Shown piece by piece: positions 9,511 through 19,354 of a stretch of DNA of 64,000 nt (position 1 is its first letter; each line of letters begins with the position of its first letter). The notes beneath the pieces were generated by a model. The model was not told the origin of the DNA and did no database searches. It saw only the letters and a list, made by a program, of their open reading frames with translations. The stretch comes from Nonomuraea basaltis (GTDB taxonomy: Bacteria; Actinomycetota; Actinomycetes; Streptosporangiales; Streptosporangiaceae). The position numbers and the translations under genes are program-made. The stretch spans positions 1 to 64,000 of the forward strand of contig NZ_VCJS01000053.1 of assembly GCF_005893125.1 (NCBI RefSeq). Reading direction: 5' to 3'.

Positions 9511-11295
9511 ATGAACACGGCCGCCCATCGCGACTGGCAGGACCGCATCGGCCAGGCCTCCGGTGAGCTCGCCGCGGCCTCGCGACCCGCCCTGGAGGCC
9601 CCGTCCGGCCTCCGGGCGGTCCCGGGCGCCGGCCAGGTGACGCTGACCTGGGACCCCGTGCCCGGCGCCATCGGCTATCTGGTGCACCGGGACGGCGTGC
9701 CGGTCGGGCAGCCGGACGTGGACGTGCCGGCCGTACCGTCCTGCCGGTACGTCGACACGGGCCACGGGGCGGCGGCCTACGCGGTGGCCGCCGTCTCGGC
9801 CATGGACGCCGCCGGCCCCCTGTCCCCGGCGGTCCACGCGGGGCCCGCCGGGGTTTCCGAGGGGGCCTGCGTCCGCGTCGACGCGCGGCGGGTGACGCGG
9901 GAGCTGCCGCGGCCGTGGGCGTACATGGTGGGGTCGGAGCACCTTTCGTACCTGCTGAACACCGGTGAGACCGGCGGCAGGCCCATCGGCGAGGAGCTGA
10001 CCGAGGCGCTGCGGATCATGCGCGGCGAGCTCGGCGTCGAGACGGTCAGGGCGCACGCCATCCTCTGCGACGACCTGGGCGTGTACAAGGAGGTCGACGG
10101 CCGGGCGGTCTACGACTTCAGCGGCGTGGACCGCGTCTACGACACGGTCGTCGGCCTGGGCCTGCGCCCGATCGTGGAGCTGGGCTTCATGCCGCGCGAC
10201 CTGGCCGCCGACCCCGCCAAGACCGTCTTCGGCTACGAGGCGATCGTCTCGCCGCCGAAGGACTACGAGGCATGGGGCGACCTGGTCAGGGCACTGGTCG
10301 AGCACCTGGCCGGCCGGTACGGCATCCACGAGCTCGTCGATCACTGGGCCTTCGAGGTGTGGAACGAGCCGAACCTGGCCGTCTTCTGGTCCGGCACGCC
10401 CGAGGAGTACTTCCTGCTCTACGACGTCACCGCCGCCGCCGTGAAGAACGTGCACCCGGGCCTGCGCGTCGGCGGCCCCGCCTCGGCCGCGAACGGCTGG
10501 GTCGAGGAGCTGCTCGCCCACGTCGCCGAGTCGGGCGCGGCCCTGGACTTCCTCTCCACGCACACGTACGGCAACGCCCCGCTCGACTGGCGCCCCACCC
10601 TGGACCGCCATCGGCGGGACATCCCCATCTGGTGGACCGAATGGGGCCCCACGCCCACCCACTTTCACGGCATCGGCGACGGCCCGTACGGAGCGGCGTT
10701 CCTGCTGCACGGCATGAAGTCGGCCGCGGGCCGGATCGGCGCGCTGTCACACTGGGTGGCCTCCGACCACTTCGAGGAGCTGGGCCGCCCGCCGCGGCTG
10801 TTCCACGGCGGCTTCGGCCTCCTCACCGTCGGCAACCTGCGCAAGCCCCGCTTCCACGCGCTCGCCCTCGCCGCCCGCCTGGGAGACGCCGAGCTGGCGG
10901 CCACGCTGGACGGGGACGTGGCGGGCGTGGAGGTGTGGGCGGCCAGGCACGACGACGGCCGGATCGGCGTCCTGCTCTGGAACGGCACACTCAACCAGGC
11001 CCAGGCGGCGGGCGCCCCCGAGCTGACCCGCACGATCACCCTGACGATCGACGGCCTCGACGGCCGCCCCCGCACGCTCACCCACCACCGCATCGACCAC
11101 GCCCACTCCAACGTCGAGGCGGCCTGGCAGTCGATGGGCGGCGGCGACTGGCCGGCGGGCGAACAGTGGGACAAACTGCGCGCCGCCAACACACTGGACG
11201 AGCTCGAGCCCGCCACCGCGGTCACCGGCGACACGCTCACGCTCCGGTTCGCTCTCCCCATGCCCGGCGTCTCGTTCATCGAACTGACGCCCTGA
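9511..11295 (+). CDS. GH39-type glycosidase (beta-xylosidase family) with FN3-like N-terminal module
   Basis: A 594-residue enzyme, last gene of the operon. The ATG at 9511 follows a GGGGAAG site; an upstream in-frame start at 9478 overlaps the previous gene. Residues about 25-95 resemble a fibronectin type III module (PGAGQVTLTWDPVPGAIGYLVHRDG). The catalytic barrel carries FEVWNEPNLAVFW with the likely acid/base Glu at 286 and WWTEWGPT with the likely nucleophile Glu at 377, the GH39 pattern. There is no signal peptide, so it probably acts inside the cell on imported oligosaccharide. GH39 covers xylosidases and iduronidases among others, so specificity is open. Confidence 0.85.
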   Translation: MNTAAHRDWQDRIGQASGELAAASRPALEAPSGLRAVPGAGQVTLTWDPVPGAIGYLVHRDGVPVGQPDVDVPAVPSCRYVDTGHGAAAYAVAAVSAMDAAGPLSPAVHAGPAGVSEGACVRVDARRVTRELPRPWAYMVGSEHLSYLLNTGETGGRPIGEELTEALRIMRGELGVETVRAHAILCDDLGVYKEVDGRAVYDFSGVDRVYDTVVGLGLRPIVELGFMPRDLAADPAKTVFGYEAIVSPPKDYEAWGDLVRALVEHLAGRYGIHELVDHWAFEVWNEPNLAVFWSGTPEEYFLLYDVTAAAVKNVHPGLRVGGPASAANGWVEELLAHVAESGAALDFLSTHTYGNAPLDWRPTLDRHRRDIPIWWTEWGPTPTHFHGIGDGPYGAAFLLHGMKSAAGRIGALSHWVASDHFEELGRPPRLFHGGFGLLTVGNLRKPRFHALALAARLGDAELAATLDGDVAGVEVWAARHDDGRIGVLLWNGTLNQAQAAGAPELTRTITLTIDGLDGRPRTLTHHRIDHAHSNVEAAWQSMGGGDWPAGEQWDKLRAANTLDELEPATAVTGDTLTLRFALPMPGVSFIELTP

Positions 11296-11341
11296 GTGGC
11301 GGTTCTGTACGGGGAGCGCGCGCCGATGAGAGCCTGTGGCC

Positions 11342-14300
11342 ATGACCGATCCGGCCGGGGCGCTGGCCGCCCGCATCGAGCGGTTCGAGCAGGCCGCGGA
11401 TCCCGAGCTGATCTGGGACCCCGCGGCGCTGGTCGAGGCCGAGCAGGCGATGCGGGCATGTGCCGGCGACCGCTCCGACGCCGCCGCCTGGCGGCTGATC
11501 GGCATCCTCCACCTGGCCCGCTACCGGCTCGACCAGCGGACCACGCAGGACGCCGCCGTGGCGGGTGCCTTCTTCGCCGCCGTCGCCGTGGTCGACCCCG
11601 GACGGCTGCCGGAGAAGCTGCGCGGCTCGAACGTGCCGCCGGGCGACTCGGCCGGCACGTGGGCCGGTCTGGTGGAAGAGGTGTTCAGGCACGTGGACCC
11701 GGCCGCGTACCGGCACGTCGGGCTGCTCATCCACGCCCTGGTCCGCCGTGCCGTCGCCCACCCCACCGTGGACGCGGCCGACCGGCTCGGGCAGTTGCTG
11801 TTACAGCAGGCCATGCGCTCGGCCGACCCGTCCTGGGCGCCCGGCGCGCTCGCCCTGCTCGGCGGCGGACTGGCACGGCTGCACGCGCAGACGGGAGAGC
11901 GGGAGCTCCTTGACGACGCCGTGCACGTGCTGTTCAGAGCGGCGCTGGGGGCGCCCGGTGAAGCCGCCTACCTGGGGGAACTGGCCGCGGCCCTGACCCT
12001 CGCCGCTCCCGGGGACGAGGGCCTGGTCAGGGCCTATCTGGCGGCCGCCGAATCGGCGCCGGGCACGCGGGACAGGTCGCAGGCGCTGCTCGCGCTCGTC
12101 GGCCTCGCCAAGGCGCGGGCGGCCGGCTCATGCCTGGACGACGACCTGCTGGCGTTCATCAGGGTGGGGCAGTGCGCGCTGGACTTCTGGCACGAGCGGT
12201 GGGCGCACCCCGGCGTGCTGGCGCCGTACGCGGCCGGGCTCGTCGAGTGGTACGTGGTCACGGGTGACGAGCGCTCGCTGGAGGCCGGCCAGGAGATGCT
12301 TGAGGCCCTGGGCGTGGCCCCCGACGAGACGGCCCGCCGGCTCGGCTCGGATCCGCTGGCCCGCCTCGCCCTCCTGGCCGACCGCCGATGGCGCCGCTAC
12401 GGCGTGACCGGCGACGAGTCCGACCTGGAGGCCGCCATCGACACCATGCGCGACGCCGCCGGCCTGGCCCCCCACGGCCACCCCGAACGCGCCCGGCTCC
12501 TCGTCACCTTGGCGAACGCACTGCTCAGACGGGCCGTCGTCACGGGCGCAGACCCGGCCGAACCGATCACCACGGCCCGCGCGGCCCTGGCCGCCCACGC
12601 CGCCCAGGAGCCGGACCGCCCCCAAACCCTTCTCCTGCTCGCCCAGGCCCTCAACCTGCACCTGACCCCGGAAACCGCCGACGAGGCCATCACCGCCCTC
12701 CGCGAGGCCGTGGCGGCCGGCGACCGCCTGACGCTCCAGGAGGAGGCATACGGCCTCCTCTCGCAACTACTCCGCTGGCGCGGGGTCACAGGGTCCGGCG
12801 GCGAGCGGCGGGTCGAGGACCTGAACGACGCCGTGCTGGCCGCCCGCCACGGCCTCGAGCCGGCCGTGAAGAGCTCCCACGACCAGGCGCCCGCCCAGCG
12901 GCTGCTGTCCGAAGCCCTGCTGGCCCGCTTCTCCGCACTGGGCGACGCCCGCGACCTGGGCGAGGCGCTGGCCCTGGCCAGGGACGGCGACGCCGACCAG
13001 CTGGCCCGGCTCAGCACCGTGCTCGACGGCCCCGGTCCGCTGCCGATGGACGACCAGCTGGCGTACGCCGCGACCGAACTGGCGCTGCTGTCTTCGGACG
13101 AGGACGTGGCAATCAAGCTGCTGCGATTCGCCGAGCGACAGTTCGAGGCGGCGGGTGAGCAGAGCGAGACGGCGGGCGAACGCGGTAGGGCAGCGGGCGA
13201 ACGTGGCGACTTCCTGCTCGGCACGGCACTGCGGCTGGCCGAGCTGGGCCGTCTCCACATCGCCGGCACCGTGCTGGCCGGGGCGTCGGTCGCGTTCGAC
13301 GAGGCAGGCCGGCGTTCGCAGGCTGCCTACGCGCTCTCCAGACAGGGCGTCAACCATGACGAGCTGGGGGAGCCGGACCAGGCCCTGGAGGCGTTCGAGC
13401 GCTCGGCGGCCATCTACCGCTCACTCGGCGACAACCGATCGGAGGCGCACCAGCTCGGCAGCATGGGCGACGTCCTCCTGCGGGCCGGCGACCCCGCCAG
13501 AGCCGTCGAGCAGCACCTCCAGGCCGCCGCCCGGTGCGCGGCCGCCGGGCTGACCGCGGAGGAGGCCGCCCACCAGGTGCAGGCGGCGGACGCGTACCTG
13601 GCCGCCGGCGACCCCGGCGCGGCCGTGGCCTGCGTGGCGCGGGCCCGCGAGCTGTACCTGACGCTCGGCCAGAGGGAGGCGGCGGCCACCGTACTGATCC
13701 CCGCCGCCCGCGCCGCCGTCGACGAGGGCGACCTCACCGCTGCCGTCGAGCGCATCGCCGCCTGCGCCATCGAGCTGGAGGCCGCCGGGGCTTGGGAGGA
13801 CGCCTGCCGGGCGCTCGACGCGCACGCGGTCCTGCTGGCCGGGCGCGGCCACCGCCGGCAGGCCGCCGCCTGTGAGGCCCGCATGGTGGAGATCGTACGG
13901 CGCAGGGGGCAGCGGCGGGAGCCCGCCGACGAGTGGTACCGCATCGCGCAACGTCGCCGCGCCGACGGCGACGCCGCGGGTGGCAGGGCCGGCTTCGAGC
14001 TGGCCGAACGCGAGTACGAGTCCCTCGGCTACCACGACGGCTCCGCCTCGGCCCGCTACAACCTGGGCGTGCTCGCGTACACCGAGGGCGACGCAGAGCG
14101 GGCGCTGGAGGAGTTCGGGGCGGCGGGGGAGAGGTTCGCCAGGCTCCGGGCGCCGGCCCAGGAGGCGGCCGCCCTGACCATGCGCGCCTCCTGCCTGGCC
14201 CGCCTGGACCGGCTGGAGGACGCCCTGTCCGAGCTGGAGCGGGCGCGGGAGCTGGCCGCCGCCGAGGGGGACCTCGACGCCCTCTTCACCGCCACCCTGC

Positions 14301-17284
14301 ACCGGGCCGTGCTGGACGTGCGGCTGGGGGAGCTGCAGGAGGCGGAGGATCGACTGTACGCGGCGCTCGGGCTGGCCGCCGCCGACCCGCTCAAGGAAGG
14401 CGTCGTACGGGACCGGCTGGCGGGTCTCGCCGCCCGTACCGGCGATCTGAGGGCCCAGGTGGAGGCGCTGGAACCGGCGGTGGTGAACTTCCGCGCCGCC
14501 GCCCAGGACCGGCTGGCCGCCATCGCCTCGATCAAGCTCGGCTTCGCGCTGGAGGAACGCGGCGAGTACCGCCGCGCCAGGGTGGCGCTGGAAGAAGGGC
14601 TGACGGGCGTCGCCACGGAGCCGGGCACGCAAGACACGCAGGCCACAGGAGCCGGGACACAGTCTGCGACGCGGCAGAAGACGGCTGCGGAAGGACCAGC
14701 AAGCCTTGTGGCCCGCGCGGGCCGAGGAGAAAGAGCCGCGGGCGTTGAAGCCGAGACGCACCCCAGGATCCGCCCGGCGGAGGCGCCGTTCGAGGTCATC
14801 GTGGCGATGGCGGCGGCGCCGGGCGGGCTGGACGCGGACGTCCTGGTGCGGGTGGCCGCCATCCAGCTCACCCTCGGCGATCTCACCCGCGGCCGCGCCA
14901 CGCTGGCAGAAGCCGTCACTGCGCTCCGGACAGGGGGCGAGCAGCCGGAGGCGATGGAGCGGATCCAGGGATGGCTACGCCTGGAGGAGGCGGAGGCCTC
15001 AGGCGACCTCCGGCTGGCCCGCGCCGCGGCCGAACAGGCCCTCGCCGAACAAGCCCCCGCCAACGGTACGAGCCTCTCGGCCGCCCCTGCCAGAGAGCGT
15101 TCCCACCTCCTGGCCAAGCTGTCCGCCCTCTGCCTGGCTCTGGGCGACCCCTCCGCCGCCTACAACCACGCTGCCCACGGCTACGAGCTGCGCGACTACC
15201 GGATCGTCGAGCACCTGCGCAACCTGGGCACCGCGGCCAGGGCGCTGGGCCGGGCCGACGAGGCGATCGGGCATCTCACCAGGGCGGTCGAACTGGCCCG
15301 CGAGACGGGCTCGGCGCTCCCCGTCCAGCTCGTCCACGCGCTCACCTCCCTCGCCCTGACCCTGACCGGCGAGGCCCGCTGGCCGGAGGCCGCCCGCGCC
15401 TACGACGAGGGCCTCATGCTGGCCGCGGCCCCCCTTTGGCGGGCGCTGCGGGCACCGCTGCTGGCCGGCCGGGCCGGGCTCCACCTCAAGCTGGGCGAAC
15501 TGGACGAGGCAGTCGCCACTTACCGGGCCGCCATCTCGATCTCGGAGGAGCTGGGAGGCCACCGGGAGGACCTCGGGAGCGACTACGCCGACCTCGGCCT
15601 GGCACACCTGCTGCGCGGCGAGAATGATCAGGCCCGGCCGTACGCCGAACGAGCCCTGGACCTCGACCGGGCGCACGGCAACGAACGCGGCGCGGTCCTC
15701 GACCTGATCCTGCTCTCGCGCCTGGAGGACCCTCCCCAGGAAGCGGCACACCGCAAGGAGCGAGCCCAAGCGCCGGCGTACGGGGAGGGGCGAGCGCAAG
15801 CGCCGGCGTACGGGGAGGGGCGAGCCCAAGCGGCGGCGTACCTGGAAGAGGCGCTCGCTCTGGCCGGGAGGATCGGGTTCAGCGCCGGCGAGGCGATCGC
15901 GCTGGGCGACCTCGGAGCACTCGACGTCGCCACCGCCGAGCACGCCCGCGCCCACCGTCGCCTCTCCAGGGCGATCGACCTGCTGGAGAAACTGGGCCAC
16001 GAACCTGCGCTGGCGATCGCCTGCCATGACCGGTCCGGGGCCAGGGAGAAACTTGGTGACCTGCCCAGCGCCCTCGCCGACGCCGAACGCGCCTTCGAGC
16101 TCGGCCGGGCGCCCGCCCTCGACCGGGCGATCAGGCTCGCCGTACGCCTCGGACGCGGCATGACGGCCTGGACCCACGCGGAACAAGCCAAGGCGCGGAC
16201 GTTGATCGCCCAGCTCGGCCATGGCCGGTGGCCCCCGCCGACCGGCGTACCCGCCGAACTTCTGGAGAGCGAGCAACGCGGGCTCGACGACGTGCATGCG
16301 CTCGTTTCGGCGGCGGGGAGGACGCGCGACCCCGTCCAGGCCGCCGCCCTCATCCGCCGCGCCCGCGCCACTCAGGCCAACGTGGAGGCGCTGTGGGACC
16401 GCATGGAGCCCCTCGCCGCCGACTACGTCGCCATGCGCCGCGGCACCCCACCCGGCAAACCCGAACTGGACGCCCTCGTCACTCCCGCCGCCGGCACCAG
16501 CGAAGGCGTCGGTGTCGGAGAGGTGATCGGGCTGCTTGGATTCCACGTCGGCGACGACACGGTGACCGTGCTCGCCCACCGCACCGGCTGGCCCGAGCCA
16601 CGCGCCTTCCCCACCACGGTCGGCCGCGACCTGCTGGCCGGCTTCGCCCGGACCATCGACGGCGACCGGCCGGAACTCCTCGACATCGCCGCCCGCCGCC
16701 ACCGCCGCGACCTGTGGCGCCGCCTGGCCGACCAGCTCCTGACCGACGCGCTCCAAGCCCTGGGCGACGACCCGGACCTGCTCTACCTCCTCCCGCACCG
16801 CGCCCTGCACCACGTACCGTTGCACGCCCTGGCCCCCGGCGGCCGGCTCGTGCTCGAACGCTGCCCCGTCGTCTACGCCCCGTCCGCCGCCGTCCTGACC
16901 CGGCTGACCCGCCGCCCCCCGGCACGCCCCGGCCGGTCGTTGGTCCTCGGCCACGCGTCCGACGCCCCGGGAGCCGCGGAAGACCTGGCTGGAGAGGTCG
17001 CCACCCTGCTCGGCGCCGACCCCGCCGGCCCGCCCGCCGGAGACGACGGGGCGGCGCTCGGCCGCGCGCTCCTGCACGCCGGAGCCAGGTCCGTGCTCCT
17101 CACCCTCTGGCCGGTCTCCGCCGAGATCACCCGTGTGCTCGTGCGCGACTTCCACACCAGGGTGCGTGCCGGCGCGGGCAAGGCCCAGGCGCTGCGCGAG
17201 GCGGTGCTGGAGCTGCGGGAGCTGTACGGGTCCGCCGAGCCCGACCTGTGGGCCCCGTACGTGCTGGCCGGCCTCCCCGATTAG
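11342..17284 (+). CDS. Giant TPR protein with degenerate CHAT domain
   Basis: About 1,980 residues, nearly all helical repeats: an N-terminal region of looser repeats, then clear tetratricopeptide repeats from about residue 650 to 1650 (for example DELGEPDQALEAFERSAAIY, LGVLAYTEGDAERALEEF). The last 330 residues are CHAT-like: LLYLLPHRALHHVPLHALAP, VVYAPSAAVL and the ending SVLLTLWPVSAEITRVLVRDF through WAPYVLAGLP. The segment that should carry the caspase-type HxxCHG His and SACxTG Cys is absent; the sequence jumps from ATLLGADPAG straight to GRALLHAGARS around bases 17010-17070. So it is probably a binding or scaffold protein, not a protease, unless the gap is an assembly error. GTG at 11336 is an alternative start. 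Residues about 1090-1150 form a low-complexity linker. No partner effector gene lies next to it. Confidence 0.88.
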   Translation: MTDPAGALAARIERFEQAADPELIWDPAALVEAEQAMRACAGDRSDAAAWRLIGILHLARYRLDQRTTQDAAVAGAFFAAVAVVDPGRLPEKLRGSNVPPGDSAGTWAGLVEEVFRHVDPAAYRHVGLLIHALVRRAVAHPTVDAADRLGQLLLQQAMRSADPSWAPGALALLGGGLARLHAQTGERELLDDAVHVLFRAALGAPGEAAYLGELAAALTLAAPGDEGLVRAYLAAAESAPGTRDRSQALLALVGLAKARAAGSCLDDDLLAFIRVGQCALDFWHERWAHPGVLAPYAAGLVEWYVVTGDERSLEAGQEMLEALGVAPDETARRLGSDPLARLALLADRRWRRYGVTGDESDLEAAIDTMRDAAGLAPHGHPERARLLVTLANALLRRAVVTGADPAEPITTARAALAAHAAQEPDRPQTLLLLAQALNLHLTPETADEAITALREAVAAGDRLTLQEEAYGLLSQLLRWRGVTGSGGERRVEDLNDAVLAARHGLEPAVKSSHDQAPAQRLLSEALLARFSALGDARDLGEALALARDGDADQLARLSTVLDGPGPLPMDDQLAYAATELALLSSDEDVAIKLLRFAERQFEAAGEQSETAGERGRAAGERGDFLLGTALRLAELGRLHIAGTVLAGASVAFDEAGRRSQAAYALSRQGVNHDELGEPDQALEAFERSAAIYRSLGDNRSEAHQLGSMGDVLLRAGDPARAVEQHLQAAARCAAAGLTAEEAAHQVQAADAYLAAGDPGAAVACVARARELYLTLGQREAAATVLIPAARAAVDEGDLTAAVERIAACAIELEAAGAWEDACRALDAHAVLLAGRGHRRQAAACEARMVEIVRRRGQRREPADEWYRIAQRRRADGDAAGGRAGFELAEREYESLGYHDGSASARYNLGVLAYTEGDAERALEEFGAAGERFARLRAPAQEAAALTMRASCLARLDRLEDALSELERARELAAAEGDLDALFTATLHRAVLDVRLGELQEAEDRLYAALGLAAADPLKEGVVRDRLAGLAARTGDLRAQVEALEPAVVNFRAAAQDRLAAIASIKLGFALEERGEYRRARVALEEGLTGVATEPGTQDTQATGAGTQSATRQKTAAEGPASLVARAGRGERAAGVEAETHPRIRPAEAPFEVIVAMAAAPGGLDADVLVRVAAIQLTLGDLTRGRATLAEAVTALRTGGEQPEAMERIQGWLRLEEAEASGDLRLARAAAEQALAEQAPANGTSLSAAPARERSHLLAKLSALCLALGDPSAAYNHAAHGYELRDYRIVEHLRNLGTAARALGRADEAIGHLTRAVELARETGSALPVQLVHALTSLALTLTGEARWPEAARAYDEGLMLAAAPLWRALRAPLLAGRAGLHLKLGELDEAVATYRAAISISEELGGHREDLGSDYADLGLAHLLRGENDQARPYAERALDLDRAHGNERGAVLDLILLSRLEDPPQEAAHRKERAQAPAYGEGRAQAPAYGEGRAQAAAYLEEALALAGRIGFSAGEAIALGDLGALDVATAEHARAHRRLSRAIDLLEKLGHEPALAIACHDRSGAREKLGDLPSALADAERAFELGRAPALDRAIRLAVRLGRGMTAWTHAEQAKARTLIAQLGHGRWPPPTGVPAELLESEQRGLDDVHALVSAAGRTRDPVQAAALIRRARATQANVEALWDRMEPLAADYVAMRRGTPPGKPELDALVTPAAGTSEGVGVGEVIGLLGFHVGDDTVTVLAHRTGWPEPRAFPTTVGRDLLAGFARTIDGDRPELLDIAARRHRRDLWRRLADQLLTDALQALGDDPDLLYLLPHRALHHVPLHALAPGGRLVLERCPVVYAPSAAVLTRLTRRPPARPGRSLVLGHASDAPGAAEDLAGEVATLLGADPAGPPAGDDGAALGRALLHAGARSVLLTLWPVSAEITRVLVRDFHTRVRAGAGKAQALREAVLELRELYGSAEPDLWAPYVLAGLPD
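15761..15840 (+). repeat. 30-bp in-frame tandem repeat inside TPR-CHAT gene
   Basis: Units at 15761-15790, 15791-15820 and a partial third at 15821-15840 encode RAQAPAYGEG twice, then RAQAAAY. The first two copies differ by one base. The length is a multiple of three so the frame is kept. Confidence 0.9.
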
Positions 17285-17399
17285 AGAGCCGCACCCGATC
17301 CCCAAGCGAATCTCCACGGATCGGAAATCTCGCCTGCGGCACCATCCCTTCACCCTGCCTTGGTTGTCCCGAGAATGGGACTTCGCTCACAATACGGAC

Positions 17400-17645
17400 A
17401 TGAACGACGCCGGGCTGGAAAAGGAACCCGAGCACCACGGCCCCTTCAAGGCCATCGTCGACCGCATCCACCGGCACCACGAGCGGGTCATGCGCGAGCG
17501 CGAGGAAGAAGAGCTGGCCGAGGCGGCCAGGCATGCCGCCTTCGACCTCGAGGCCGACATCGGCCACCCCAGGATGCGCCGCGGCGACGAGCCGTTCGAC
17601 ATGGACGAGGACCTCGGAGCGGGCCACCGGCCCCGCGACCCCTAG
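17400..17645 (+). CDS. Small highly charged protein, unknown function
   Basis: An 81-residue protein (MNDAGLEKEPEHHGPFKAI...) rich in Glu, Arg and His, with a strongly helical central stretch around MREREEEELAEAARHAAF and an acidic C-terminus. No membrane segment or known motif. The ATG at 17400 was chosen because similarity to the flanking intergenic sequence ends there and an AT-rich block (CACAAT) lies six bases upstream, suggesting a leaderless mRNA. It follows the TPR-CHAT gene by 115 bases. I do not recognise a family. Confidence 0.55.
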   Translation: MNDAGLEKEPEHHGPFKAIVDRIHRHHERVMREREEEELAEAARHAAFDLEADIGHPRMRRGDEPFDMDEDLGAGHRPRDP

Positions 17646-17761
17646 TGGCCCATCCACTTCGAGTCCGGCATGAAGGATCGTCGTTCACGATCACATGAGG
17701 TTAGCCCGCCTGTCTGACAACGATCCGCTCAGCCGGGGCTGGGCGGCGGGCGCGGGGCGGG

Positions 17762-18307
17762 TCAGCCTGCTACGCCGGATGAGGCGCGGGAGCGGTGGGC
17801 GGCGACGCGTTCGCGGGTGGCGCAGCGGGCACTGCAGTAGCGGCGCGGGCTGCCGCCGCCGAAGTCGAGGTATGGCCGCCCGCAACCGCCCGACGCGCAC
17901 AGCCCGCCGGGCACCCGCTGGTGATCGGCCAGCAGCACGGCCAGCGCCATCGCCGACGACGCCAGGAACCACTCCCCCCACGAGGCGTCGTCCCCGCTGT
18001 CGACGTGCAGGTGCCAGCTCGTCGTGCCCCCGTGACTGGTCAATCTGGGCGCCCGGGCCGCACCGGCGAGCAGCCGGTTGAGCAGGGCCGCCGCCGTGCC
18101 GGGGTCCGGCGCACCCAGCACCTCGCTGAGCCGGGCCGCCGCCGCGCGCATCGCCGTGATGTCCGCCTCGCCGAGGTCGAGGTCTCCGACCTCACCGTGG
18201 TCGCGCAGGACGCGCGACACCGACTCGATCGACGGCTGCTCGTGCAGCAGCGCCACGCACAGGTCGACGGCTCTGACGGCCATCGCCTTGCTCGAGTGAA
18301 CCTTCAC
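17762..18307 (-). CDS. CGNR zinc-finger (ABATE domain) regulator
   Basis: A 181-residue protein with an N-terminal ABATE stress-type domain and a C-terminal CGNR zinc finger: CASGGCGRPYLDFGGGS followed by RRYCSARCATRERVAAHR, giving the four Cys ligands and a basic tail typical of DNA-binding members. The CGNR tetrad is partly degenerate, as is common. These are thought to be transcriptional regulators of stress or efflux genes. No obvious target is adjacent. An internal ATG eight codons in is an alternative start. Confidence 0.85.
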   Translation of the reverse strand: MKVHSSKAMAVRAVDLCVALLHEQPSIESVSRVLRDHGEVGDLDLGEADITAMRAAAARLSEVLGAPDPGTAAALLNRLLAGAARAPRLTSHGGTTSWHLHVDSGDDASWGEWFLASSAMALAVLLADHQRVPGGLCASGGCGRPYLDFGGGSPRRYCSARCATRERVAAHRSRASSGVAG

Positions 18308-18371
18308 GCAAGCAGCGTATGCCCGCTCGCACGAGTACGCCCGCGAGCGCGGAGAACCCCACGGGCGTGGG

Positions 18372-19349
18372 TCAGCCGCCGCACGCCGCGAACACGAACG
18401 TGTCCTTCAGCAGGGTGTACCGGTCCCTGACCTTGACCGCGCCCGTGTCGGTGTCGATCTGGACGATCGTCATCCTGGTGGAGTTCGACAGGTGGCGGAT
18501 CAGGTGGAGGGTCACCTGGTCGTCCCCGGTCCAGTCGATCATGTGGACGTCGCCGGCCGGCAGCTTGACCGTCTTGCGGCCCACGACCTGGTCGGGCTCC
18601 AGGTCGTACGTCACCAGCTCCGGCTTGTCCCCCGCCACGACGTTCGCCACGGTGCGGCCGTCGGCGGACAGCGCCTGCGGCCCGTTCGACGCGACGACCT
18701 GCGGCGGCGTGGCGCGTAGCAGTCGCTCACCCGAGTCGCTGTAGACCACCAGGTCGGTGACGGACTCCTCGGCCTCGGCGGTGCCGAGCACCTCGCCGGC
18801 GTCGCCGCTGAAGCCCAGCACCGTCACGTCGGCCGGAACGGTGCCGAGCCGGGCGCCGGTGTCCGTGTCGAAGACGCGGGTCCCGGGGGACTTGTCTCCG
18901 CTGACGACGGCGGCCAGCCTGCCGCCGTCGTCGGAGAGCAGCAGTGCCACGTCGTACTGGCCCACTCGTGGCAGCGCGTCCTTGGCGAGCAGCTTGACCG
19001 CGCCCCCGAGCGTCCGTACGGCGAGCCTGCCGGTCTTGGTGAAGTACGCGACCCGGCGGCCGTTCCCGCTGACCGCGATGGGCGCCGGGCTGGAGCCGGT
19101 GGACTTGCCCTTCGCGTCGAGGGCGACCACTTGGGCGTCGCGCAGGACATGCGCCTTGCCGCTGTGCATGATCAGCCGCCAGTCGCCGCACGGCTTCTGA
19201 CCGTCGCCGGTCCGGCAGCCCTTGATGGAGGCGTACCGGATGCTGTCGTGACCGCGGTGCTCGTCCGCGTGCGCCACCGCCGGGGCCACCGGGGCCGCGA
19301 CCAGGGCGACGAGAGCGGCCGTGAGGGTGGCGAGGATCTTGGTTCTCAT
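18372..19349 (-). CDS. Secreted beta-propeller-like protein, paralogue B
   Basis: A 325-residue exported protein. The signal peptide RTKILATLTAALVALVAAPV is cleaved after AVAHA. The mature part begins with two Cys flanking GDGQKPCGDWRLIMHSG and then runs as repeated beta-strands (SGNGRRVAYFT, SDDGGRLAAVV, SADGRTVANVV) like a WD40/PD40 propeller. It shares its whole plan, including IKGC..PCG.WRL at the start and DRYTLLKDTF at the end, with the gene just upstream, so they are tandem duplicates. The ATG at 19349 uses a GGAGAG site lying across the end of the upstream gene. Function unknown. Confidence 0.75.
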   Translation of the reverse strand: MRTKILATLTAALVALVAAPVAPAVAHADEHRGHDSIRYASIKGCRTGDGQKPCGDWRLIMHSGKAHVLRDAQVVALDAKGKSTGSSPAPIAVSGNGRRVAYFTKTGRLAVRTLGGAVKLLAKDALPRVGQYDVALLLSDDGGRLAAVVSGDKSPGTRVFDTDTGARLGTVPADVTVLGFSGDAGEVLGTAEAEESVTDLVVYSDSGERLLRATPPQVVASNGPQALSADGRTVANVVAGDKPELVTYDLEPDQVVGRKTVKLPAGDVHMIDWTGDDQVTLHLIRHLSNSTRMTIVQIDTDTGAVKVRDRYTLLKDTFVFAACGG

Positions 19350-19354
19350 GTCGT

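Noticed and set aside
14999..17353. A 784-codon minus-strand frame over the CHAT region
   Set aside because: Shadow frame: composition dominated by Gly, Gln, Arg and Val with no recognisable motif, while the plus strand encodes clear TPR and CHAT motifs.
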